A stretch of 52,034 nt of DNA, taken from positions 1-52,034 of the IMG/VR virus record IMGVR_UViG_3300024346_000096, one strand, 5' to 3'. The notes under the pieces are model-generated. The model was not told where the DNA came from. It did not search any database and worked only from the letters and a program-made list of their open reading frames with translations. The stretch comes from a virus. Shown here in pieces: positions 6,816 through 15,921 of the stretch. Position numbers and translations under genes: made by a program. Positions within the stretch are counted from its first letter, which is position 1. Each line of letters opens with the position of its first letter.

Positions 6816-8226
6816 TATGTTCGTAGGCGGACAATTTAGCTGGTTTACAGGTGTTGTCGAGGATCGTTTTGACCCGTATGAAATGAATAGAGTAAGAGTT
6901 CGATGCTTTGGTTATCATTCAGATAGTAAAGCAGATGTTAAAACAGAAGATTTGCCTTGGGCTACAGTTATGATGCCTACCACATCTTCTGGTACTTCCG
7001 GTATAGGCGATACTCCACACGGTTTAATGGAAGGTTCATGGGTAGTCGGTTTCTTTAGAGATGGACCATCAGCACAAGATCCTATTATATTAGGTTCTAT
7101 TGCTGCTGTAAATAGCCCTCGACCAAAAACATTAGGTTTTACTGCTGATGAGTACCCTCGTGGTGAATATCAAAATAATTCTGATATAAACTTTGCTGCA
7201 CGTGAATCGATGTACGAAGACTCTAATCAGCTAGAGGCAAGAGAATCATTAGATCGGCCAGCTGTACAGACTGCAAGACCAGCAAAGGTATCGTCAGTGG
7301 CAGAAGATAAAGCAGCATCTTATTATGCAGAACAGCCATGGACAGAACTACCAGCCATGAATGAACATGTGCCAGAGTATCCATATAATAAAGTAAATGA
7401 ATCAGAAGCCGGCCATGTAACAGAAGTAGATGATACTCCTGGCTTTGAGCGTACGAATCGTTTACACGCTTCTGGCTCCTACGAAGAAATATATAACGAC
7501 GGCACTCGACAAGTTAAAATTGTTGGTGACGATTATGAAGTTGTAATTAATAATAAAAATATCCATATTCGTGGTAATTGCTCAATGACAGTTGATGGTG
7601 ATCTTCGCCAAATGGTATATGGCAATTATCACTTGCAAGTAGAAAAGGATATGACAGTTAACGTTAAAGGTTCTGTACAAGAAATGATTGGCGGTAATCG
7701 TGAAACAGAAATAGTACGTAGCCGTTCAACTAACGTAGGTGTAGATGATAACCTTAGTGTTATGAATAACTCTACCACAAATGTTATTAACGATAAGCTA
7801 TTAACTGTCGGTAATGATAACACAACATCTGTTACAAATAATATGGCCACAACAGTTTTAAATAATAAGACTATAATGAATGCTGGTACATTCGGTCATA
7901 CATCACTTGGTAATTATACATTAAGTGTTAATGCTAATCAGACAATCGGTGTGGTTGGTACATTAGGAGAAACCATTGATGGTGCAGTAACTGAAACGTA
8001 CAGTGCTAATCAAACGACAAATGTTACTGGTATATTAGATATAGATGCATCAGCGTCTATGACTATAGATTCTCCTAATGGAAGTATTGATCTACCTGCA
8101 GGTAATATTACATCTAATGACGTTACATTACATACTCATACACATACAGAAGTACCAGGTACTGGTGGAGCATCAAGTCCAAGTCCAGCGACGCAAGAAA
8201 CAACTGCGCCAACAAGTGGAACATAG
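6802..8226 (+). CDS. 5: gp5-like baseplate spike, without lysozyme domain
   Basis: A 474-residue protein (T4 gp5 is 575). Residues 8-115 are an OB-fold: FTGVVEDRFDPYEMNRVRVR, then DLPWATVMMPTTSS, HGLMEGSWVVGFFRDG and DPIILGSI. Residues 125-225 are a proline- and acidic-rich linker. From about 225 there are repeating short strands (YEVVINNKNIHIRG, MTVDGDLRQMVYGNYHLQVE, MTVNVKGSVQEMIGG), the triple-stranded beta-helix needle. The T4-type lysozyme domain is absent. The tip contains TLHTHTHTEVPG, an HxH pattern that in other phage spikes binds a metal ion. It should form the membrane-puncturing needle under the hub. Confidence 0.85.
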   Translation: MLQNDMFVGGQFSWFTGVVEDRFDPYEMNRVRVRCFGYHSDSKADVKTEDLPWATVMMPTTSSGTSGIGDTPHGLMEGSWVVGFFRDGPSAQDPIILGSIAAVNSPRPKTLGFTADEYPRGEYQNNSDINFAARESMYEDSNQLEARESLDRPAVQTARPAKVSSVAEDKAASYYAEQPWTELPAMNEHVPEYPYNKVNESEAGHVTEVDDTPGFERTNRLHASGSYEEIYNDGTRQVKIVGDDYEVVINNKNIHIRGNCSMTVDGDLRQMVYGNYHLQVEKDMTVNVKGSVQEMIGGNRETEIVRSRSTNVGVDDNLSVMNNSTTNVINDKLLTVGNDNTTSVTNNMATTVLNNKTIMNAGTFGHTSLGNYTLSVNANQTIGVVGTLGETIDGAVTETYSANQTTNVTGILDIDASASMTIDSPNGSIDLPAGNITSNDVTLHTHTHTEVPGTGGASSPSPATQETTAPTSGT

Positions 8227-8235
8227 GAGATATAA

Positions 8236-9099
8236 ATGAGTTTATGTGGTAATAATAAAGCCTTAGATGATTTAAAGGCTAAACAATTAGAATTAGACGG
8301 ACTGCTTGGCGGTGGTAAAGATTTACTTGGCGATATGGAAGCTAAGTTAAATGCTATGAAAGCTGATTTAGAATCCTTTAAACCTGAGTTACCACAGGTT
8401 GATAGCCTGCAATCCATGTTGAGTGATTTAACTGGTTTGACTAATCCTCTTGATAAAGCTGCATCCATTGCTGAATTAAAAGCAAAGTTTGGAGCAGCCT
8501 TAGATATAGATGCCCTTCTAGTACAATTAGGATTAGACGATATATTTAGCTTTGAGAAGCCAGATATATGTGCACTAGTTCCTAACGTAGAAGCTTCTGC
8601 TGATGGTACTGTAAAGGAACAACCAACAGAGCCTAAGGTTCCTGAAGAACCACCTGTAGCTGAAGAGCCAGTAGCGCTCTCGCCGTCTGATTTAGAGTAT
8701 GGTAATAAGCGTGTTTTAATTCGATCTCTTAAACTCGCTAATGGCACACTTAAAAATTTAATGCATTTACAAATAGGGCCTTTAATTGGTAGTAAGAAAA
8801 AAGCTATTGAAATTATGTCTATTATATACCCAGAGTTTCATAAGTCTATAGCTGAAAGCAATGGTACAACATTTAATGAGTTAAAGTATTTTGACTATAC
8901 AGAAGCTGAATGGCAAAATAAAAAGGCCAGGACATTAAAAAAATACCCTGACGCAGAACCATACATTGGCACCTTTGTAGATTTAGTAAGAGAAAAGTTC
9001 GATGAATCTTTAGATGATGGAATAGTAACAACATTCGATGAAGCATGTACCCAAGCAGTAGCAAGACAACAGGCTAAAATAGCTAATACATCGACTTAA
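8236..9099 (+). CDS. Uncharacterised protein between the spike and gp25
   Basis: A 287-residue protein starting behind AGGAGATATAA. Residues 1-60 form an acidic, leucine-rich coiled coil (LDDLKAKQLELDGLLGG). A further helical block follows, then a proline/glutamate hinge (about residues 126-150, EQPTEPKVPEEPPVAEEPVA). A C-terminal compact domain contains LMHLQIGPLIGSKKKAIEIM, PEFHKS, YFDYTEAEWQNKKARTL and a late EACTQAVARQQAKIA helix. No family recognised. Its place in the operon between the spike and the wedge component gp25 suggests a baseplate or hub role. No catalytic motif is evident. Confidence 0.75.
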   Translation: MSLCGNNKALDDLKAKQLELDGLLGGGKDLLGDMEAKLNAMKADLESFKPELPQVDSLQSMLSDLTGLTNPLDKAASIAELKAKFGAALDIDALLVQLGLDDIFSFEKPDICALVPNVEASADGTVKEQPTEPKVPEEPPVAEEPVALSPSDLEYGNKRVLIRSLKLANGTLKNLMHLQIGPLIGSKKKAIEIMSIIYPEFHKSIAESNGTTFNELKYFDYTEAEWQNKKARTLKKYPDAEPYIGTFVDLVREKFDESLDDGIVTTFDEACTQAVARQQAKIANTST

Positions 9100-9103
9100 C
9101 AGG

Positions 9104-9111
9104 TATAAATA
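9104..9111 (+). promoter_or_regulatory. T4-type late promoter TATAAATA, six bases before the gp25 ATG
   Basis: An exact TATAAATA lies between the uncharacterised gene and gp25. The predicted start coincides with the A of ATG 9117, so its transcript would be leaderless for gp25. AAAGG lies only one base from the ATG, too close for a good ribosome site. Confidence 0.6.
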
Positions 9112-9116
9112 AAGGT

Positions 9117-9578
9117 ATGACTAATATAGTAAACAACGGCAAAATACATTCACCCTATGCACTATCGGATAAAACGATAAGGTCTAGTAGCATCGCGCGT
9201 CAAAAGGGATATAGTGATTTAGATTTATCGCTGAGACTGCATCCTATCCGTAAAGATATCGTACCATTAAAGGACGATCAGGCTTTAAAAAACTCGGTAA
9301 AGAATTTAATATTGACTAACTTTTTTGAACGGCCGTTTCAATCAAATTTAGGTGGAAACTTAAGAGGAATACTCTTTGAACCGGCTGATGCTATTACTGA
9401 ATTAGCATTAGAAGATAACATTAAGCGGGTATTAAAGAAAGAACCAAGAATAAAAACTCTTTTTGTAGAAGTAACAGATTTAGCTGATAATAACGCATAT
9501 AGAATCACTGTTAAATTTTTAATTAAGCAATTTGACACAGCCTCACAGGTTGAAATTGTATTAAGAAGGTTAAGGTAA
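9117..9578 (+). CDS. 25: gp25-like baseplate wedge protein
   Basis: A 153-residue protein (T4 gp25 is 132). It has the conserved DLDLSLRLHPIRKDIVPLKD, ALKNSVKNLILTNFFERPF, and GNLRGILFEPAD. The conserved EPR motif (KKEPRI) that latches the sheath-initiating core bundle lies near residue 110. Gp25 is the structural start point for sheath assembly and connects gp6, gp7 and gp53. The start ATG 9117 gives the expected N-terminus and six bases separate the stop from gp6. Confidence 0.9.
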   Translation: MTNIVNNGKIHSPYALSDKTIRSSSIARQKGYSDLDLSLRLHPIRKDIVPLKDDQALKNSVKNLILTNFFERPFQSNLGGNLRGILFEPADAITELALEDNIKRVLKKEPRIKTLFVEVTDLADNNAYRITVKFLIKQFDTASQVEIVLRRLR

Positions 9579-9584
9579 AATAAT

Positions 9585-11462
9585 ATGGCATCAAATTTAA
9601 ACGTTACAGAATTAGATTTCGATCAGATTAAAGATAATCTAAAAAACTTTTTAAAGCAGCAGTCGGAGTTTAATGATTATAACTTCGAAGGCAGCGGATT
9701 GTCGACACTGTTAGATGTACTTGCATATAATACTCATTATAATGCTGTAGCTGCTCATTATTCTCTTAATGAAGCATTCCTTGATTCTGCTCAAATTCGT
9801 GGTAATGTAGTAACACGTGCAAAATTGCTAGGGTATGTTCCAAGGTCAGTTATAGCACCTAGAGCTACAATTAGTATTTCGGTAGATGCTACGGCCTCTG
9901 CAGCTGAGCAAAGACCAACCGAATTGACACTACCGCGCGGTACAAAATTTACCACAACCGTACAAGGTGAATCCTATGATTATATAGCACTGGATTCGCA
10001 TACAGTTACAATAAGCAGTAATAACGAATTTGTATTTAATGATGTAGAAATTGCAGAAGGCACATATAAAACAGTGCAGTATAGAGTTGATAACGATATT
10101 GAAAGTCAAAAATTTCAAATTCCTGATATTGAAGCTGATATATCTACTCTTAGAGTTAGAATCCAAGCTAACGAAAAATCAGCTGCTAGTGATATGTATA
10201 ATCGTTTTGAATCTTTGTTAAACTTGGATTCTTCTTCTAAAATATACTATATACAAGAAAATACTAGTGAAAAATACGAAGTGTATTTTGGTGATAATGT
10301 TATTGGTGCTAAACCAGAAAATAACAATGTTGTTACACTTGATTATGTGTATACACATGGCCCTGAAAGTAACGGTGCTGATTCTTTCCAGTTTACTGGA
10401 ACTCTAGCTAAGCCAGATGGCCAGCAATTGGTAGAAGCTACATATTCTACTCCAACATCTATAGCAGCTGCTGGTAGTGGTGCTATACGTGAATCGATTG
10501 AATCTATTCGCTTTAATGCTCCTCTAACATTTACAGCACAAAATAGAGCGGTAACTTCAGACGATTATAGGGCTATTATTCTTAAATCGTTTGCTAATAT
10601 TGCTTCTATCTCAACGTGGGGTGGGGAAGATAATGAGCCGGTTGATTTTGGTCGTGTTTATATTTGTATTAAGCCTCTTACTGAAGCGGTATTAACACAA
10701 CAGGAAAAGGATACTATTATTAACTCTGTACTTAAAGGTAAGAATATTGTATCAATTACACCTGAGATTGTAGATCCTAATTTTACAAACCTAGAATTAG
10801 ACGTATTCTTTAAGTACAATCCAAACCTTACTGACCGATCTTCAGCTGGATTACAAGGTATAATACGAGATACTATTTCTGATTACAACTTTAACCAGTT
10901 AAATAAATTTGATGGAGTATTCAGATATTCTCAGTTATTACAATTAATTGATAGTGCTGATCGATCAGTTTTGAATAGCACAGTTAGACCATATATGTTT
11001 AAAAATATATCAGCTAAAACTGATATTTCTAAAAATGATTTTACGCTATCATTTGCATCACCAATATTTCAAGCAGGTGAATCAACAGAGCATGTAATTA
11101 AATCTACGCCATTTAATATCAACGGTATAGCTAATTATTTTGGAGATGTTCCAATTGATGGATCAACTGACAGAAGGGTAATAGCGTATCGCGTAGTTAA
11201 TGGTAAGAATATCACAACATTAAACGATGTTGGAAAAATTACACCAGCTGCTGGCTTAGTTAGAATTAATAACTTTATCATCGATGCTGATACTGAAATT
11301 AAAATTACGGTTACACCAAACAGTTTGGATATTGCGCCTAAACGCGATCAGCTATTAAATATAGATCAAACTTATGTTACTATTACGCCTGAGGTTGATA
11401 CTATCGCTACAGGCGGTGCTTCTGGAACTATTGATTATACCACTAACTCAAGGTTAAGATAA
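9585..11462 (+). CDS. 6: gp6-like baseplate wedge protein
   Basis: A 625-residue protein (T4 gp6 is 660). The N-terminus NVTELDFDQIKDNLKNFLKQ, then FNDYNFEGSGLSTLLDVLAYNTHYNA, HYSLNEAFLDSAQIRGNVV and AKLLGYVPRS is the gpJ/gp6 family signature. A central RAVTSDDYRAIILKSFANIASI block with WGGEDNEPVDFGRVYI follows. Gp6 dimers form the inner iris of the baseplate. It follows gp25 as in T4 and overlaps nothing; gp7 starts two bases after its stop. Confidence 0.92.
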   Translation: MASNLNVTELDFDQIKDNLKNFLKQQSEFNDYNFEGSGLSTLLDVLAYNTHYNAVAAHYSLNEAFLDSAQIRGNVVTRAKLLGYVPRSVIAPRATISISVDATASAAEQRPTELTLPRGTKFTTTVQGESYDYIALDSHTVTISSNNEFVFNDVEIAEGTYKTVQYRVDNDIESQKFQIPDIEADISTLRVRIQANEKSAASDMYNRFESLLNLDSSSKIYYIQENTSEKYEVYFGDNVIGAKPENNNVVTLDYVYTHGPESNGADSFQFTGTLAKPDGQQLVEATYSTPTSIAAAGSGAIRESIESIRFNAPLTFTAQNRAVTSDDYRAIILKSFANIASISTWGGEDNEPVDFGRVYICIKPLTEAVLTQQEKDTIINSVLKGKNIVSITPEIVDPNFTNLELDVFFKYNPNLTDRSSAGLQGIIRDTISDYNFNQLNKFDGVFRYSQLLQLIDSADRSVLNSTVRPYMFKNISAKTDISKNDFTLSFASPIFQAGESTEHVIKSTPFNINGIANYFGDVPIDGSTDRRVIAYRVVNGKNITTLNDVGKITPAAGLVRINNFIIDADTEIKITVTPNSLDIAPKRDQLLNIDQTYVTITPEVDTIATGGASGTIDYTTNSRLR

Positions 11463-11463
11463 G

Positions 11464-14400
11464 ATGGCTGAAAATAACTCACCTGGTTATATAGAGGCAA
11501 TTGCTTCTAGTAAAAGAAAGTCTAAAGAAGATCTAAGAATTGATCAATTAATTCCTAGTGAAATTTTACAAGATTCCGGTGAGAGTGGAATTAAGTTATT
11601 ATTAGAAAAGTATTATGAGTTCATGAATATAGACGAATTCATATACAGCGACAACGAAACCCACACTGATCTAATTTTAGATAATAAAGCTACTTTTAGA
11701 ATTAGAGATGCATCTAATGATAATAATCAATTTTATACAGATGAAACTGGTGGATCTTCTACTCTAACTATTACTTCATTCGATGAATTTCTTCCAAAAG
11801 CCGCATCCTTTGATGGTACATCAACAAGCATTATCAACACAACAGAAAACACTATTCTTTTAACTGCTGATCAGCAGGCTGGTATGCCACTAGGATCAAT
11901 AGTTAGATACAATGCGACTAGTGGTCAGACTGTCGGTAATTTAGAGCACCATAAAACTTATTATATTGCGTATAGCTTCGGCGGTAAAATTAAATTATCT
12001 GAAACATTAAATGGAAATATTCTTAATATTAGTGCAGTAGCTAGTGGCGGAAATCATAGCTTTTCTGGTATATCTAAAACCATTAATGTGGGTATATCAG
12101 CAAATAATATAGCAATAAGCAATGGTAATGAATTGCCAGGATCACTTAAAAAATCTGAGTCTGATATTGGTAAAACATTAACAGTAAATGGATTGGGTGC
12201 ATTCAATGGCTTAAGCGCTAATATTACAACACCCATAACCAATTGGGTTGGACCAGGGCCTTCTTATATTTTAAATAGCATTGAAGATGCTATGGACATC
12301 GATAAAAATTCTGATAGTGAAATAGATACAACTAATCAGTATTTAGAAATGATGCAAAAAGAAATTGCTGCAGCTATACCAAGAAGTGTATCTACTGTTA
12401 ATCTAAATAAAAATACCCTCTATAAAAGAATTGTTGACTTCTATAAAATTAGAGGCTCGTCAGATTCTATAGAAACATTCTTCAGACTATTATTCAATGA
12501 TAGTGTTGAAGTTAGTAAGCCGTATGACAATACTTTAGTTCCATCAACAAGTGATTGGAGCAATGACACTGAGCAGTTTATTAGTACTAAGGGATTTCTT
12601 TCTGAAAAGAAAATTAGATTGCACGATAGTTATCGCTATCAAAAATATTCTTATCTAATTAAAACTGGTAAAAACCTAGAAGATTGGGAAAATGTATTTA
12701 ATAGGCTAGTTCATCCAGCTGGATTTATATTCTTCGGTGAAATTTTAATTCTATTAGAAAATATACGAGCTAATGAATTATCCTTTGGCGATAATACAAA
12801 AATTGTTACTCGACAAACTAAAGATCCTCAAACTGGTTTACCAGTAATACAAACTATTCCTGCATATGGTAATGATAAAGATGAAAAAAGATTTACATTA
12901 TCTTCAATGCCAGGAATCCAACCTGGCATCATTGGAATTGAAGACATCCCATTGCTAGTTAAAGCAATTGCTAGACTGTATGGTCCTAAACCAGAAGCTT
13001 TCAACTTTGCGGCCGCGTCAGCATCTCCAATACTTGATAGCAATGGTACAATTACTTCTTTTGATATTATTCAAAGTGGTTCAGGTTATACAACTGCACC
13101 ATCAACTGCGGCCGGCAGTATTACAGTTACTGGTACTAATACAACGCCTGCTAACGTAACATCAGTAATTGATTCCAATGGTAAGATTGAGTCAATTACT
13201 ATTAATAACGGTGGTGCTGGATATACCAGTGCGATTGGTATATCCATAGCTAATCCAATTGACAGTGATGGTAATACCCTTACGCAATTATCACATATTA
13301 ATATGAATCGACTATATGGCAAAAAGTTTAGACAAAAGCCTGCCATATACATCGAACCACCTCAAGCAAAGGATGCTGATGATCTTCCATTAGCAACTAA
13401 TGTTCAAGCTTCTGCTGAGTTTAAGTTACAACCTACTGGTGTCGAGCATATAAAGGTTACGGATAGAGGAAGTGGATATACTTCTAGCCCTGGTGTAACC
13501 TTTACTGATCCACATGTATATTATACTGCTGCTCCGTTATTCTCTGATGATTTTACAAATGCTTCAGTTTCTACATCAAATTACGATAGCTGGAGAAATG
13601 TTCCTCCAGGCAATGGCGAATCAGCTACGCATACTATCTCTATTGAAGACGATCCAGATGATAATACCAATAAAGTTTTAAAAGTTCAAACTGATAATGG
13701 CCAAGACACTAATGCGTCTGGTAGTGCCGGTGGAGCAGTTAATTTATTATCTAAGTGGTATCCAGATAATATACACATTACTCAAGGGAATGTAATTAAA
13801 CTAAAATTTAGGGCCAAGGTTCCATCAAGTGGCGGAGCTACTCAAGTAAAAGCCGCGTATTCGACTAGTCAACACGGTAATTCTAATTGGAAACCGTTTA
13901 CACCAACCACGGAATGGCAAGACTTTGAATTTGAGTATAGCATTTCTGCTGAGGCGATTACTAACGAAGATTATATTGCTTTTCAAGGGGATGGTTCTAA
14001 TGGCATCGTATATATTGACGATGTTAAAGTTATTATTAAGAAAGATTACCCCCAAGCGACAGCGATAATAAATAATCTTGGACAAATAGATGGCTTAAAG
14101 ATAGCACACTCGGGCAGTGGATATAGGTTTAAACCTATTGTAACTATCGTTGGCACTGCTCAAGGCGAAGCTTATATGCAACCTTCTGAAATAGCAAGTG
14201 TGCATATAATTAGCCACGGGCATGGATATGTTCGTAATCCTGATGTTAGAATAGCGTCAGACATGCAAGCAGAAGAACGCGTAGTTGACGAAACGATTAA
14301 GCTGATATTATCTTTAAATCACATCGATGACGGATCAAGTATAATTTACGACAATAGCTATTACGGTCGTAAGGGTGATGCGTACTATACAACTAGTAAA

Positions 14401-14508
14401 AAATTCGATTTAAATCAGACTATTCAACAATTTGGTAGTCAAACGATTGAATCAAACAATATAAATAACATAAATAAATATAACATTAATTCTTTTTTCA
14501 AAAAATAG
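11464..14508 (+). CDS. 7: gp7-like baseplate wedge protein with jelly-roll insert
   Basis: A 1,014-residue protein (T4 gp7 is 1,032). The N-terminal LRIDQLIPSEILQ and LLEKYYEFMN, then the block VSTVNLNKNTLYKRIVDFYK followed by IRGSSDSIETFFRLLF, and the late RLVHPAGFIFFGEI, are typical of marine gp7 proteins. Residues from about 530 hold five GSGY-type repeats (SGSGYTTAPS, GGAGYTSA, RGSGYTSSPGV, SGSGYRFKPIV, HGHGYVRNPDV). Residues 693-859 form a separate beta domain (DDFTNASVSTSNYDSW through YIDDVKVII) resembling CBM4/9-type carbohydrate-binding jelly-rolls. The protein bridges gp6 and gp8 in the wedge. The assignment as gp7 rests mainly on order and the N-terminal half. Confidence 0.75.
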   Translation: MAENNSPGYIEAIASSKRKSKEDLRIDQLIPSEILQDSGESGIKLLLEKYYEFMNIDEFIYSDNETHTDLILDNKATFRIRDASNDNNQFYTDETGGSSTLTITSFDEFLPKAASFDGTSTSIINTTENTILLTADQQAGMPLGSIVRYNATSGQTVGNLEHHKTYYIAYSFGGKIKLSETLNGNILNISAVASGGNHSFSGISKTINVGISANNIAISNGNELPGSLKKSESDIGKTLTVNGLGAFNGLSANITTPITNWVGPGPSYILNSIEDAMDIDKNSDSEIDTTNQYLEMMQKEIAAAIPRSVSTVNLNKNTLYKRIVDFYKIRGSSDSIETFFRLLFNDSVEVSKPYDNTLVPSTSDWSNDTEQFISTKGFLSEKKIRLHDSYRYQKYSYLIKTGKNLEDWENVFNRLVHPAGFIFFGEILILLENIRANELSFGDNTKIVTRQTKDPQTGLPVIQTIPAYGNDKDEKRFTLSSMPGIQPGIIGIEDIPLLVKAIARLYGPKPEAFNFAAASASPILDSNGTITSFDIIQSGSGYTTAPSTAAGSITVTGTNTTPANVTSVIDSNGKIESITINNGGAGYTSAIGISIANPIDSDGNTLTQLSHINMNRLYGKKFRQKPAIYIEPPQAKDADDLPLATNVQASAEFKLQPTGVEHIKVTDRGSGYTSSPGVTFTDPHVYYTAAPLFSDDFTNASVSTSNYDSWRNVPPGNGESATHTISIEDDPDDNTNKVLKVQTDNGQDTNASGSAGGAVNLLSKWYPDNIHITQGNVIKLKFRAKVPSSGGATQVKAAYSTSQHGNSNWKPFTPTTEWQDFEFEYSISAEAITNEDYIAFQGDGSNGIVYIDDVKVIIKKDYPQATAIINNLGQIDGLKIAHSGSGYRFKPIVTIVGTAQGEAYMQPSEIASVHIISHGHGYVRNPDVRIASDMQAEERVVDETIKLILSLNHIDDGSSIIYDNSYYGRKGDAYYTTSKKFDLNQTIQQFGSQTIESNNINNINKYNINSFFKK
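14460..14467 (+). promoter_or_regulatory. T4-type late promoter TATAAATA inside the end of gp7, for gp8
   Basis: An exact box lies within the last codons of gp7, 62 bases before the gp8 start. The region is a run of ATAAATA-like units. The predicted start is near 14473. Coding sequence could produce this by chance, but its place just before a gene start favours a real promoter. Confidence 0.55.
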
Positions 14509-14529
14509 AAAACTATAGGATAAACTAAA

Positions 14530-15906
14530 ATGGCCGCTATAATTACAACACCATTTAGGATCAGAAATGCTGAAAACTTTAAAGCTGATGTTACTTCTAG
14601 TAATGTATACATTGGTATTGGTAAAGCAGATGCTTGGTCAACTAATGTAAGCGATACTTCTGATACTGTTGAGTCAGTCCCGGGAGATCACATTGACGAT
14701 GCATTTAATGCTCAACAGAATCTGATCGGACTTAAAAAGGTTGGTACCGGTAACATTTCTCATGTAGTTCGAAGAATTGACTGGGCTGATGGTAAAGTAT
14801 TTACCGCATATGATTCTAGCAATACTAATTTGTACAATGATGATTTTTACTGCTTAACATCTGAATTTAAAGTATACAAATGCGTTATCGGTGGACCAAG
14901 TGGATCGACCGTACAGCCTAACCATACTACTGCAGATATTACTGGATATGGCGATGGTTATTATTGGAAATATATGTACACAATTATTGCTGCTGATTCC
15001 GAAGCGTTTTTAACGAATTCATTTATGCCAGTTAAGACTCTAGTGTCGGATCCTGGCTCTAACTCAGCTGACGCAGGCCAATGGAATAACCAGCAAAGCT
15101 CAGCCAGTAGTGCCACTGTTCAAGGTATTGAACGTTTAGTAATTACAAATGGCGGTAGTGGCTATTCTGCAGCCGATAACTTTAATTTTGGAACATTATC
15201 AAAAATTACAGGTGACGGCACAAATGCTGCATTTACTAACGGCGATGTTACTGTTACTAACGGTGCTATTACTAGCATTGAAATTAATGCTCCAGGCAGT
15301 GGCTATACTGTAGCAGATGTTGTTATTGGATCTGACGGCCCTGGTGCAAATGCAACGGCCAGAGCTGTTATTGCCCCAGTCGGAGGACACGGCGTAGATC
15401 CTGTTTCTGAACTAGGTGGATTCTTTATTGCAATTAATACTCAGTTAACTGGTGTCGAAGTAACAGCCGATAACGACTTTAGACAAGTTAGCATTATTAA
15501 AGATCCTAAGAAGATTGACGGCAGTGCTATTACTGCTACAACAGTACAAACATTAAAGTATTTACATACGACCACATCTATTACTAACTTTTTACCAGAT
15601 ATGAGAGTTCAGGGTAATACTAGTGGCGCCGTAGCATATGTAGCATTTACTGATACTACTAATAACAGAATTTACTTTTATCAAAACGAAAAAACTGGTT
15701 ATGGTACTTTTCAAAATAGCGAAGTAATTACTTCTACACCCGGCAGTCACACCGCTACGTTGCAGTCGACCGCAGTAGTCACAGACACTAGTGCAGGTGG
15801 GCCGTATGACGTTGGTACTGGTGATGTTTTATTCTTAGAAAACAGACAACCTATTAACCGAAGTGCCACACAGATTGAAGATATTAAATGTATTATTGAA
15901 TTTTAA
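14530..15906 (+). CDS. 8: gp8-like baseplate wedge protein with two inserted modules
   Basis: A 458-residue protein (T4 gp8 is 334). Family features are ITTPFRIRNAENFKADV, YIGIGKADAW, GDGYYWKYMYTI and FLTNSFMPVKTL. The extra length comes from two GSGY repeats at about 203-280 (ITNGGSGYSAADNF and APGSGYTVADVVI), like those in gp7, and a module at about 350-412 (NFLPDMRVQGNTSGAVAYVA), related to the GETITG module of gp53 and gp13. The protein connects gp7 and gp10-like parts of the wedge. It starts behind AGGATAAAC. Confidence 0.88.
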   Translation: MAAIITTPFRIRNAENFKADVTSSNVYIGIGKADAWSTNVSDTSDTVESVPGDHIDDAFNAQQNLIGLKKVGTGNISHVVRRIDWADGKVFTAYDSSNTNLYNDDFYCLTSEFKVYKCVIGGPSGSTVQPNHTTADITGYGDGYYWKYMYTIIAADSEAFLTNSFMPVKTLVSDPGSNSADAGQWNNQQSSASSATVQGIERLVITNGGSGYSAADNFNFGTLSKITGDGTNAAFTNGDVTVTNGAITSIEINAPGSGYTVADVVIGSDGPGANATARAVIAPVGGHGVDPVSELGGFFIAINTQLTGVEVTADNDFRQVSIIKDPKKIDGSAITATTVQTLKYLHTTTSITNFLPDMRVQGNTSGAVAYVAFTDTTNNRIYFYQNEKTGYGTFQNSEVITSTPGSHTATLQSTAVVTDTSAGGPYDVGTGDVLFLENRQPINRSATQIEDIKCIIEF

Positions 15907-15921
15907 AAGAGAGAATATTAA

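Noticed and set aside
8229-8236. TATAAATG before the uncharacterised gene at 8236 (similar at 40213)
   Set aside because: The last base differs from the late consensus and the motif includes the start codon behind a good ribosome site, so it is a spacer, not a promoter.
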